Shown one piece after another: positions 1-5,315 of a stretch of DNA of 5,712 nt. The DNA lies in assembly GCA_005893365.1 (NCBI GenBank), contig VBPB01000209.1, forward strand, positions 1 through 5,712, in the 5' to 3' direction. The position numbers and the translations under genes were made by a program. Every line of letters begins with the position of its first letter. The first letter of the stretch is position 1. The stretch comes from Candidatus Eiseniibacteriota bacterium (GTDB lineage: Bacteria; Eisenbacteria; RBG-16-71-46). Below the pieces are notes generated by a model, which was not told where the DNA came from, ran no database searches, and worked only from the letters and a program-made list of their open reading frames with translations.

Positions 1-224
1 TGTCCCCGGCCGAGGCGGCGCGGCGCGTCGGGACCGGGAGCGGGCGGCCGCTGCTGGAGGGCTTGGCACCCGAGGCGCGCTTGAAGGCGCTGCTCGACGC
101 CCGCCTTACGCTCTACGCCGAGGTGGCCCACCGGCGCGTCGTCACCGACGGGCTCACCGCCGAGCAGGTGGCCGACGCCGTGGTCGCCGCGGTCGCGGAT
201 GGAGCGCCGGGACGGAGCCGGTGA
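1..224 (+). CDS. aroK: Shikimate kinase, C-terminal part (5' end outside window)
   Basis: This is the last 73 codons of a gene read in frame 3 (first complete codon at base 3, stop TGA at 222-224). Shikimate kinase transfers phosphate from ATP to shikimate in the cytoplasm, the fifth step of the chorismate pathway. Visible in the fragment is the end of the LID region with the sequence GSGRPLLEG (the Arg of RPLL is fragment residue 15; it normally contacts the nucleotide). About 19 residues later comes the ARLTLYAEVA helix, whose Arg (fragment residue 34) corresponds to the shikimate-binding arginine of the family. The end, with an Ala/Val-rich helix, is typical. The Walker A and DxxD parts lie upstream and cannot be checked, so a fusion at the N-terminus cannot be excluded. 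The stop overlaps the GTG start of the next gene by 4 nt, suggesting cotranscription. Identification rests on the C-terminal pattern only. Confidence 0.8.
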   Translation, partial: SPAEAARRVGTGSGRPLLEGLAPEARLKALLDARLTLYAEVAHRRVVTDGLTAEQVADAVVAAVADGAPGRSR

Positions 225-1072
225 CGCGGGCCCGGTGGGCAGCGCCGACCGCCTCGCCGCACGCGACCGGAGGGCGCGGGAGGCTGGCCGCGGCGACGCT
301 GGCGCTGGCGGCGACGCTCGCGGGCTGTGCGCCTCACCTGGTTCGCCTGGGCGAGCTGGTGCCGGCGGTACGGGCCGACCGCTACCGGACGGCACTCGCC
401 GGCCGCGAGGCCCGCGGGGCGGGCGTGGACGCCCAGGTGCTGTTGTGGGCCGAGTTCCCCGAGGCCACGCGCCTGCCGGGCGCCGAGGGCCGCCTGCTGC
501 TGGCGGGGCCCGACGCCTTCCGGCTGCGCGTCGGGTCGCTGTTCGGCACGGCCCTCGATCTCGCGGCCCGCGGCGACTCGCTGTCGGCGTACGTCCCCTC
601 GCGGCGTCAGGGCGTGCGGCTCGACGCACGTCGCGACTCGCTGGGGCTGCGGCGCCCCGGCGACCTGGCCTTCCGCGCGCTGAGCGCGGCGTGGCGCCCG
701 CCCGCGGCGGCCTGGGAGGGCGCCACCTGGCGCGACACGCTCCTGTGGGTGTGGTGGCTCGAGGACCATGACACCCTGGGCATCGCGATCGGCAGCGAGG
801 GGCTCCCGGCGCGCGCCTCGTGGGTGCGGCCCGACGGGGACGGCGTGACGGTGAGCTATCGCGGCTGGGATCGCAGCCCGGGCATCGCCTGGCCGGCGGT
901 GTTCGAGCTGCGCGACCTGCACGGCGCCTTCCGTGTCACCGGCAAGGTCTCGCACCTGCACTTCGCGGACAGCGTCCAAGCGACCCGACTGGCGGTGACG
1001 ATCCCGGACGGCGCCGAGCCGATGTCGCTTTCCGCCCTGCGCCGGGCACTCGAACGGTTGGGGAGCCCATGA
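221..1072 (+). CDS. LolB-like outer-membrane lipoprotein (LppX/LolA/LolB fold)
   Basis: A 283-residue predicted lipoprotein. A basic N-terminus and a hydrophobic stretch (about residues 21-35) end in the lipobox LAGC, with Cys36 as the predicted lipidated residue. Residue +2 is Ala rather than Asp, which under the E. coli sorting rule favours the outer membrane. The segment at about residues 99-125 (AFRLRVGSLFGTALDL then GDSLSAYVP) resembles the LolB pattern of a beta-strand, then 'PLG', then another strand. Residues 223-245 (AWPAVFELRD, FRVTGKVSHLHF) resemble the last LolB strands. The family receives lipoproteins from LolA and inserts them in the outer membrane, but at 283 residues it is longer than E. 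coli LolB (about 207), and DUF4292-type relatives of unknown role share this fold. GTG at 221 is chosen because it gives a complete signal peptide and a GTGA overlap with the preceding stop; GGAG at 214-217 is close but usable. The next gene is LolA-like, which supports the assignment. Function is inferred. Confidence 0.72.
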   Translation: MTRARWAAPTASPHATGGRGRLAAATLALAATLAGCAPHLVRLGELVPAVRADRYRTALAGREARGAGVDAQVLLWAEFPEATRLPGAEGRLLLAGPDAFRLRVGSLFGTALDLAARGDSLSAYVPSRRQGVRLDARRDSLGLRRPGDLAFRALSAAWRPPAAAWEGATWRDTLLWVWWLEDHDTLGIAIGSEGLPARASWVRPDGDGVTVSYRGWDRSPGIAWPAVFELRDLHGAFRVTGKVSHLHFADSVQATRLAVTIPDGAEPMSLSALRRALERLGSP

Positions 1073-1734
1073 GGGGGGTTCAGGCCCGCCGCGCGCATCG
1101 GGGCCTCGGCATCCTCGCGGCGCTGGCGCTCGCCACGAGTGCGTCCGCCGCCGCGGCGCCGTACGGCCCGGCGAGCCGGGGGCTCGACGCCACGCGGGTG
1201 CTGGTGGCCCGTCTCGCCGCCCGCGGGCGCGGCGAGGCGGCCGTGACCCTGACCCGCACCGATCCCTTGGGCGGACCGCCTCAGGTGGAGCAGGGGCGAC
1301 TCGCCCTCGAGCCCCCGGCGCGGGCGCGGCTCGATTTCCCCGCCTCGGGCGAGCGGGTCGCGGTCAGGGCCGGCGGCGGCGAGTGGATCCAGCCGGCGGC
1401 GCATCAGCTGGTGCGGCTCACCCGAGCGCGGAGCGAGACCGCGGCCGGGCTCTGGCAGGTCCTCCTGCGCGGCGGTGAGGAGCGCTTCCGCGAACGGTCG
1501 TCCGGGGCGCGGCGCCGCGTGCTCGAGGCGAAGCCGGAGGGTGGCGAGGGGCTGCCGGACCGGATCACCGTCGATCTCGACCCGCAGGGCCTCCCGGCCG
1601 CGCTCGAGCTGGACGACGGGTCGGGCAGCACGGTCCGGTACCAGTTCCGCGGGTGGCGTTTCTCGGGGCCCCAGGGCGACCGGGCGTTCACGCTGGTACC
1701 CCCCCGCGGGTACGCCGTGATCGACATGCCGTGA
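1069..1734 (+). CDS. lolA: LolA-like periplasmic lipoprotein carrier
   Basis: A 221-residue exported protein. Arg/His-rich residues 1-11 precede a hydrophobic core (13-22) and a small-residue stretch ending near Ala27-Ala30, a probable signal peptidase I site; no lipobox Cys is present. The mature part follows the LolA plan: an N-terminal helix (about 39-52), then a strand with VEQGRLALEPPARARLDF (73-90), matching the 'GxLwvkrPxxfrW' segment of LolA. Then come the VAVRAGGGEWIQPAAHQLVRL strands, a late ITVDLDPQGLPAALELDD hairpin, and the C-terminal FTLVPPRGYAVIDMP, which matches the 'F.F.PP.GvdVid' ending of LolA. LolA takes lipoproteins from the LolCDE complex and carries them across the periplasm. 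The ATG overlaps the upstream stop (ATGA), with GGGAG at 1061-1065 as a tightly spaced ribosome-binding site. The usual length is about 200-210, so this is slightly long. An outer-membrane lipoprotein-sorting relative with another cargo is possible. Confidence 0.75.
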   Translation: MRGVQARRAHRGLGILAALALATSASAAAAPYGPASRGLDATRVLVARLAARGRGEAAVTLTRTDPLGGPPQVEQGRLALEPPARARLDFPASGERVAVRAGGGEWIQPAAHQLVRLTRARSETAAGLWQVLLRGGEERFRERSSGARRRVLEAKPEGGEGLPDRITVDLDPQGLPAALELDDGSGSTVRYQFRGWRFSGPQGDRAFTLVPPRGYAVIDMP

Positions 1735-1814
1735 TCGCGACCCGCGCTTCGAGTGCTCGAGGATGCCGGTGCCCCAAGTCGTTCCGCCTTAACGAGAAAC
1801 AGCCCCGCTCCGGC

Positions 1815-1843
1815 TTGACACTCCCGCGCCCGTGGTCGACACT
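1815..1843 (+). promoter_or_regulatory. Possible sigma70-type promoter for the rsmD-coaD-pta block
   Basis: TTGACA at 1815-1820 is a perfect -35 consensus. Seventeen bases later GACACT (1838-1843) matches TATAAT at three of six positions, including the important second A and final T. The box lies in the only real gap of the window (1735-1855), downstream of a locally less GC-rich patch (about 1785-1804, with TTAACGAGAAACAG). The predicted transcription start is about 1849-1851, only a few bases before the preferred rsmD start at 1856. A perfect TTGACA is not expected often in such GC-rich DNA, but the -10 is weak. I see no terminator with a T-run in the gap, so read-through from the upstream block is also possible. 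Confidence 0.4.
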
Positions 1844-1855
1844 GCGCTCGATCCC

Positions 1856-2443
1856 GTGCGCGTGATCGCCGGTGAATTCGGGGGCCGGCGGCTCAAGGCG
1901 CCGCGCGGACGCGGCACGCGGCCGACGTCCGACCGGGTGCGGGAGGCCTTGTTCATGGCGCTCGAGCCGTGGCTCGGCGTGCGGGTCGTCGACCTCTACG
2001 CGGGCAGCGGGGCGCTGGGCATCGAAGCGCTCTCACGCGGGGCCCTAAGGGCCGACTTCGTCGAGTCCGACGCGGCGGCGCGGGGGGCGCTGACGGAGAA
2101 CCTGGCGCTCCTCGGGGTCACCGAGCGGGCGCGCGTGTGGCCGCTGGCGCTGCCGGCGGGCTTGGCGCGGCTGGGCCGGACGCTGGCGGAAGCGGACATC
2201 GTGCTGGCGGATCCTCCCTACGGCGGGGAGCCGGCGCGCGCGACGCTGGAGGCACTGGGGGCGCCCGCGGTGTTGCGCGAGGGGGCGAGAGTGGTGATCG
2301 AGCATCACGCCAAGGACGCGCTTCCCGAACGGTGCGGCCGTCTCGCGCTGGCGCGGGCGCGTCGTTACGGCGAGACGATGGTGTCCACCTATCGGGTGGC
2401 CGCGGGGGAGCGCCCCCGCGAGACCGAGGAGGAGCGGCCATGA
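1856..2443 (+). CDS. rsmD: 16S rRNA (guanine(966)-N(2))-methyltransferase RsmD
   Basis: A SAM-dependent methyltransferase of 195 residues from GTG 1856, the normal length for RsmD, which methylates G966 of 16S rRNA during 30S assembly. Its start reads MRVIAGEFGGRRLKAP, the classic RsmD opening, followed by RPTSDRVREALF (22-33). The SAM-binding motif I is DLYAGSGALGIEALSRGA (46-63), an acidic residue sits in FVESD (68-72), and the catalytic motif IV is DPPY (119-122). A GTG at 1832 would add eight residues (a VDTALDP-type leader) and is possible, but it lies inside the predicted promoter and lacks family similarity; neither start has a clear Shine-Dalgarno. The last ten residues are charged (RPRETEEERP) because the 3' end also encodes the hairpin and ribosome-binding site of coaD. 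The stop overlaps the coaD start (ATGA). rsmD next to coaD is a widely conserved arrangement, which strengthens both assignments. Confidence 0.93.
   Translation: MRVIAGEFGGRRLKAPRGRGTRPTSDRVREALFMALEPWLGVRVVDLYAGSGALGIEALSRGALRADFVESDAAARGALTENLALLGVTERARVWPLALPAGLARLGRTLAEADIVLADPPYGGEPARATLEALGAPAVLREGARVVIEHHAKDALPERCGRLALARARRYGETMVSTYRVAAGERPRETEEERP
2401..2420 (+). promoter_or_regulatory. Perfect 8-bp GC hairpin upstream of the coaD ribosome-binding site
   Basis: CGCGGGGG (2401-2408) is followed by the four-base loop AGCG (2409-2412) and then CCCCCGCG (2413-2420), a perfect inverted repeat of eight G-C/C-G pairs. It lies inside the rsmD reading frame (encoding part of AAGERPRE) and ends 5 nt before the GAGGAGGAG Shine-Dalgarno of coaD. 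There is no T-run after it, so it is not an intrinsic terminator. In mRNA it could pause or protect the transcript, or keep the ribosome-binding site exposed by fixing the upstream RNA. It may also be a by-product of GC-rich codons, although a perfect 8-bp stem with a 4-nt loop is more than is usual here. Confidence 0.4.
2426..2434 (+). promoter_or_regulatory. Strong Shine-Dalgarno of coaD
   Basis: GAGGAGGAG contains two overlapping GGAG cores and sits 5 nt before the ATG at 2440. It is the best ribosome-binding site in the window and fixes the coaD start, ruling out the longer in-frame reading that extends back into rsmD. Its bases also encode the Glu-rich end of RsmD. Confidence 0.75.
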
Positions 2444-3039
2444 CGCACGCGCGCACCGCGTTGTTCCCGGGGACCTTCGACCCGTTCACCCACGGCCACC
2501 TCGATCTGACGCGCCGGGCCGCGCGCCTCTTCGACCGCGTCGTCATCGCGGTGGCCGAGAGCACGACCAAGGGGACCCTGTTCGACGTGGACGATCGCTG
2601 CGAGATGATCCGCCCCTGCGTCAAGGGCATGCGGCGCGTCGAGGTGGTCCACTTCTCCGACCTGGTGGTGGAGTGCGCGCGCCGGGTCGGGGCTCAGGTG
2701 ATGATCCGCGGCCTCCGGGCGGTGAGCGACTTCGAGTTCGAGTTCCAGATGGCGCTGATGAACCGCCGCCTGGCGCGCGGCATCGAGGTCGTCTTCCTGA
2801 TGCCCAGCCAGCAGTACACGTACTTGAACTCGACGCTGGTGAAGGAGATCGCGCGCATGGGCGGGCCGATCACGGGCCTGGTGCCCGGCACGGTGGAGCA
2901 GCGCCTGCGGGCACGCCTGCGTCTGACGGCGGCCCCCGCCCAGGCCCCGGTGCCGGCGGCGAAGCCGGCCGCCGCCGCGAAGGCCAAGGCGGCGGCACCG
3001 CCCCGCCCGGCCGGGCGCGGGAAGCGCGGCGGACGATGA
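2440..3039 (+). CDS. coaD: Phosphopantetheine adenylyltransferase with Ala/Pro/Lys-rich C-terminal tail
   Basis: CoaD joins ATP and 4'-phosphopantetheine to give dephospho-CoA and pyrophosphate, the penultimate step of coenzyme A synthesis, in the cytoplasm. The 199-residue product has the nucleotidyltransferase signature PGTFDPFTHGHLD (10-22) with the THGH motif (17-20). The residues equivalent to E. coli Thr10, His18, Lys42, Arg88 and Arg91 are all present as Thr12, His20, Lys44, Arg90 and Arg93. RGLRAVSDFEFEFQMALMNRRLA occupies 90-112, and the ATP-loop motif is LNSTLVKEIA (129-138), where the usual first Ser of 'ISS' is Asn130. The family normally ends near residue 160. Here about 37 more residues (163-199) follow, dominated by Ala, Pro, Lys and at the end Arg/Gly (GRGKRGGR), probably disordered and basic. 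The gene overlaps rsmD and pta by 4 nt at its two ends. Function is confident; the role of the tail is unknown. Confidence 0.96.
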   Translation: MTHARTALFPGTFDPFTHGHLDLTRRAARLFDRVVIAVAESTTKGTLFDVDDRCEMIRPCVKGMRRVEVVHFSDLVVECARRVGAQVMIRGLRAVSDFEFEFQMALMNRRLARGIEVVFLMPSQQYTYLNSTLVKEIARMGGPITGLVPGTVEQRLRARLRLTAAPAQAPVPAAKPAAAAKAKAAAPPRPAGRGKRGGR

Positions 3040-4085
3040 CGGCCGTCCTCGACCGCATCCGCCGACATGCCCGGCTCGAGCCGCGCCGGCTGGTGCTGGC
3101 GGAAGGCGCGGACGAGCGGGTGGTCCGCGCCGCGGACCGGCTGAGCCGCGACCGGCTGGCCCAGGTCACGCTGATCGGCGAGCGCGACATCGTGCGCGCC
3201 ACCGCCCGCCGGGCCGAAGTCGCGATGCTCGGGGTCCAGACGCTGGACGCCGGCGACCCGGCCGAGATCGAGCGCACCTTGCAGGCGCTGCGCGCGGCGC
3301 GCGGCGACCGGCTCGCCCTGGGCGACGCCGAGCGGCTCGCCCGCGATCCGGTCTTCCAGGCCGCGGCCCGCGTGCGCGAGGGGCTCGCCGACTGCTTCGT
3401 CGCCGGGGCGTCGCGCCCGACCGCCGACATCCTGCGCGCGGCGATCTGGCTGATCGGCACCACCCCCGGGGTGACCAGCGTCTCGTCGTTCTTCCTGATG
3501 GTGGTGCCGCCGTCGGCGGCCGCGAGCGCCGAGCGGGTGTTCCTGTTCGCCGATGGCGGCGTGGTGCCCGACCCGAATCCGGCCCAGCTGGCCGAGATCG
3601 GCTGCCTGACCGCGGACAACTTCGCGCGGCTGACCGGCGAGGTGCCGCACACGGCGTTCCTCTCGTTCTCGACCCGCGGCAGCGCCGAGCATCCGCACGT
3701 CGCCAAGGTGCGCGAGGCGGTGGCACTCGCCCGCCAGCGCCGTCCCGACCGCCACTTCGACGGCGAGCTGCAGCTGGACGCGGCGGTGGATCCCGCGGTG
3801 GCGCGCAAGAAGGCTCCGGACAGCGCGGTCGCGGGGCACGCCAACGTGCTCACCTTCCCCGACCTCGACGCCGGCAACATCGGCTACAAGCTGGTGCAGC
3901 GCTTGGGCGGGGCGGCCGCCTACGGCCCGATCCTGCAGGGCCTCGCGCGCCAGGCCAACGATCTCTCGCGCGGCTGCAGCAGCGAGGACGTGGTCGAGGT
4001 GTCCACCATCGCCTGCGTGCTGAGCGCGGGACGCGAGGCCGGTCTCGCGGCGGGCGCGCGGCCCCGGGCGGGGGGGAGCGCGTGA
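3036..4085 (+). CDS. pta: Phosphate acetyltransferase (phosphotransacetylase)
   Basis: Pta interconverts acetyl-CoA plus phosphate with acetyl phosphate plus CoA. The 349-residue product is the short, single-domain form (about 330 residues is usual) without the N-terminal DRTGG/BioD-like domains of the E. coli type. Recognisable blocks are LAEGADERVVRAA (21-33), FADGGVVPDPNPAQLAEI (171-188), FLSFSTRGSAEHPHVAKV (208-225), DGELQLDAAVDPAVARKKAP (242-261), ANVLTFPDLDAGNIGYKLVQRLGGA (269-293) and NDLSRGCSSEDVV (308-320). In the last, Ser311-Arg312 match the active-site Ser-Arg pair of the Methanosarcina enzyme. The C-terminal 20 or so residues (AGREAGLAAGARPRAGGSA) form a flexible-looking extra tail. 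A butyryl-specific relative (Ptb) is less likely given the strong Pta motifs. The ATG overlaps the coaD stop (ATGA) with only a weak upstream GGGAA, so coupled translation is plausible. No acetate kinase gene lies alongside. Confidence 0.93.
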   Translation: MTAVLDRIRRHARLEPRRLVLAEGADERVVRAADRLSRDRLAQVTLIGERDIVRATARRAEVAMLGVQTLDAGDPAEIERTLQALRAARGDRLALGDAERLARDPVFQAAARVREGLADCFVAGASRPTADILRAAIWLIGTTPGVTSVSSFFLMVVPPSAAASAERVFLFADGGVVPDPNPAQLAEIGCLTADNFARLTGEVPHTAFLSFSTRGSAEHPHVAKVREAVALARQRRPDRHFDGELQLDAAVDPAVARKKAPDSAVAGHANVLTFPDLDAGNIGYKLVQRLGGAAAYGPILQGLARQANDLSRGCSSEDVVEVSTIACVLSAGREAGLAAGARPRAGGSA

Positions 4086-5296
4086 GCTTGCGGCTCTCAC
4101 GCCTGAGCGCGCGCGTGGGGCCGTCGGGGACGATGGCGGCCGACGACCGTCTCCAGCGGTTGCGGGCGGCCGGGCGCGACGTGGTGAGCCTGGGCGCGGG
4201 GCAGCTCGACTTCGAGACGCCGGCGCCGGTCGCGCGCGCCGGGACCGAGGCGATCGCGCACGGGATCACGCGCTACACGCCGGTGGCGGGAACGCTCGCG
4301 CTGCGGCGGGCGGTGCGGGACAAGTTCGAGCGCGAGAACGGGCTCGTCTTCGGCGACGACCAGGTGATCGTCGGCGCCGGGGCCAAGGCGGTGGTCTTCC
4401 ATGCCCTGCTGGCGCTGGTCGACCCCGACGACGCGGTGATCGTCCCGGCGCCGGCCTGGCCCAGTTACGGCTCGATGGTGACGGTCGCCGGCGGCCGCAC
4501 CGTGAGCGCCGCGTTGTCGGCCGCCGAGGGGTACCGCCTCACGCCCGCGGCCCTGCGCGGCGCCCTGGCGGCGGCGGGCGGGTGCGCGCGCGGCGTGATC
4601 CTCAACTCGCCCCACAACCCGACCGGCGCCCTGATGTCGCGCGAGGCCTACGCCGCGATCGCGCCGATCGTGCGGGAGGCCGGGCTGTGGGTGATCAGCG
4701 ACGAGATCTACGAGCACCTGGTCTACGACGGCACCTTCACGAGCTTCGCGGCCTTGGACGGGATGGGCGCGCGCACGCTGACGGTGAACGGGGTCTCCAA
4801 GGCGTTCGCGATGACCGGCTGGCGCATCGGCTACGCGGGGGGGCCGGCCGAGCTGATCCAGGCGATGGAGGCGCTGCAGAGCCACACCAGCGGCAACCCG
4901 AGCAGCATCTCGCAGCACGCCGCCGAGGCGGCGCTCAGGCTCTGCGTCGCCGGCGACGCGGAGATGGCCGCGGAGCGCCGGCGCTTCCAAGACGCCTTGG
5001 TGGCCCGCCGCGACCTGGCCTGCCGCATCTTGGGCGGCATCCCGGGCGTCACCCTGGTGCGCCCGGCCGGCGCCTTCTACGTGTTCGCCGACGTCTCGCG
5101 ACACTTCGGGCGCACGCTCGCGGGCCGGCGGGTCGCGGGCTCGGCCGACCTGGCGGACCTGCTCATGGAGCAGGCGGGGGTCGCCGTGGTGCCGGGCCAA
5201 GTCTTCGGTGACGATCGCGGGGTGCGCGTCTCGTTCGCGGCCTCGCCCGGGGAGTTGACCGTGGCCCTCGACCGCCTGGCGCAAGCCCTGGCCTGA
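4082..5296 (+). CDS. Class I/II PLP-dependent aminotransferase (aspartate aminotransferase Ib-like)
   Basis: A fold-type I aminotransferase of 404 residues, the normal length for subgroup Ib aspartate aminotransferases (Thermus/Bacillus type). Visible features, in order, are LSARVGPSGTMA (8-19), GAGQLDFETP (38-47), GAGAKAVVFHALLALVDPDD (98-117), PAWPSYGSM (124-132), NSPHNPTGA (175-183), SDEIYEHLVYDG (206-217) and VNGVSKAFAMTGWRIGYAGG (235-254). Lys240 is the predicted Schiff-base lysine, Arg248 the PLP-phosphate arginine, Asn179 and Asp207/Tyr210 the cofactor contacts. VRVSFAAS (381-388) supplies Arg382 for the substrate alpha-carboxylate. Lys102 lies where Ib enzymes carry a lysine in the GGKQA loop, which I recall as contacting an acidic side chain, favouring aspartate or glutamate-type substrates; prephenate aminotransferase activity is another option in this subgroup. 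The usual 'GEPDF' reads GQLDF. GTG 4082 overlaps the pta stop (GTGA), with GGGGGAG just before it. The family is certain, the substrate is not. Confidence 0.92.
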   Translation: MSLRLSRLSARVGPSGTMAADDRLQRLRAAGRDVVSLGAGQLDFETPAPVARAGTEAIAHGITRYTPVAGTLALRRAVRDKFERENGLVFGDDQVIVGAGAKAVVFHALLALVDPDDAVIVPAPAWPSYGSMVTVAGGRTVSAALSAAEGYRLTPAALRGALAAAGGCARGVILNSPHNPTGALMSREAYAAIAPIVREAGLWVISDEIYEHLVYDGTFTSFAALDGMGARTLTVNGVSKAFAMTGWRIGYAGGPAELIQAMEALQSHTSGNPSSISQHAAEAALRLCVAGDAEMAAERRRFQDALVARRDLACRILGGIPGVTLVRPAGAFYVFADVSRHFGRTLAGRRVAGSADLADLLMEQAGVAVVPGQVFGDDRGVRVSFAASPGELTVALDRLAQALA

Positions 5297-5315
5297 GCTT
5301 CGGAGACCCGCCGAC

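Noticed and set aside
113..979. A 288-codon open frame on the - strand across the LolB-like gene
   Set aside because: It has Arg/Ala/Pro-rich composition without motifs. The + strand gene has a signal peptide, lipobox, linked overlaps on both sides and a LolA-like neighbour.
1696..1713. GTACCC / GGGTAC inverted repeat near the end of the LolA-like gene as a terminator
   Set aside because: It has only a 6-bp stem, lies within the coding sequence before the stop, and has no T-run after it.
1653..1865. A 70-codon + strand frame spanning the lolA-rsmD gap
   Set aside because: It overlaps two recognised genes in another frame, has no ribosome-binding site and a basic motif-free product. I treat 1735-1855 as non-coding.
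1969..2439. In-frame upstream extension of coaD into rsmD
   Set aside because: The family start MTHARTALFPGTFDP at 2440 has an excellent ribosome-binding site, and the upstream part is the out-of-frame reading of rsmD.
2971..2996. GCCGCCGC / GCGGCGGC inverted repeat in the coaD tail
   Set aside because: It is explained by runs of Ala codons in the low-complexity tail; nothing around it suggests a regulatory role.
2694..4100. A 468-codon open frame on the - strand opposite coaD and pta
   Set aside because: The + strand encodes unmistakable CoaD and Pta motifs. In very GC-rich DNA stop codons are rare in other frames, and the translation (Arg/His/Gly/Ala-rich) shows no family motif.
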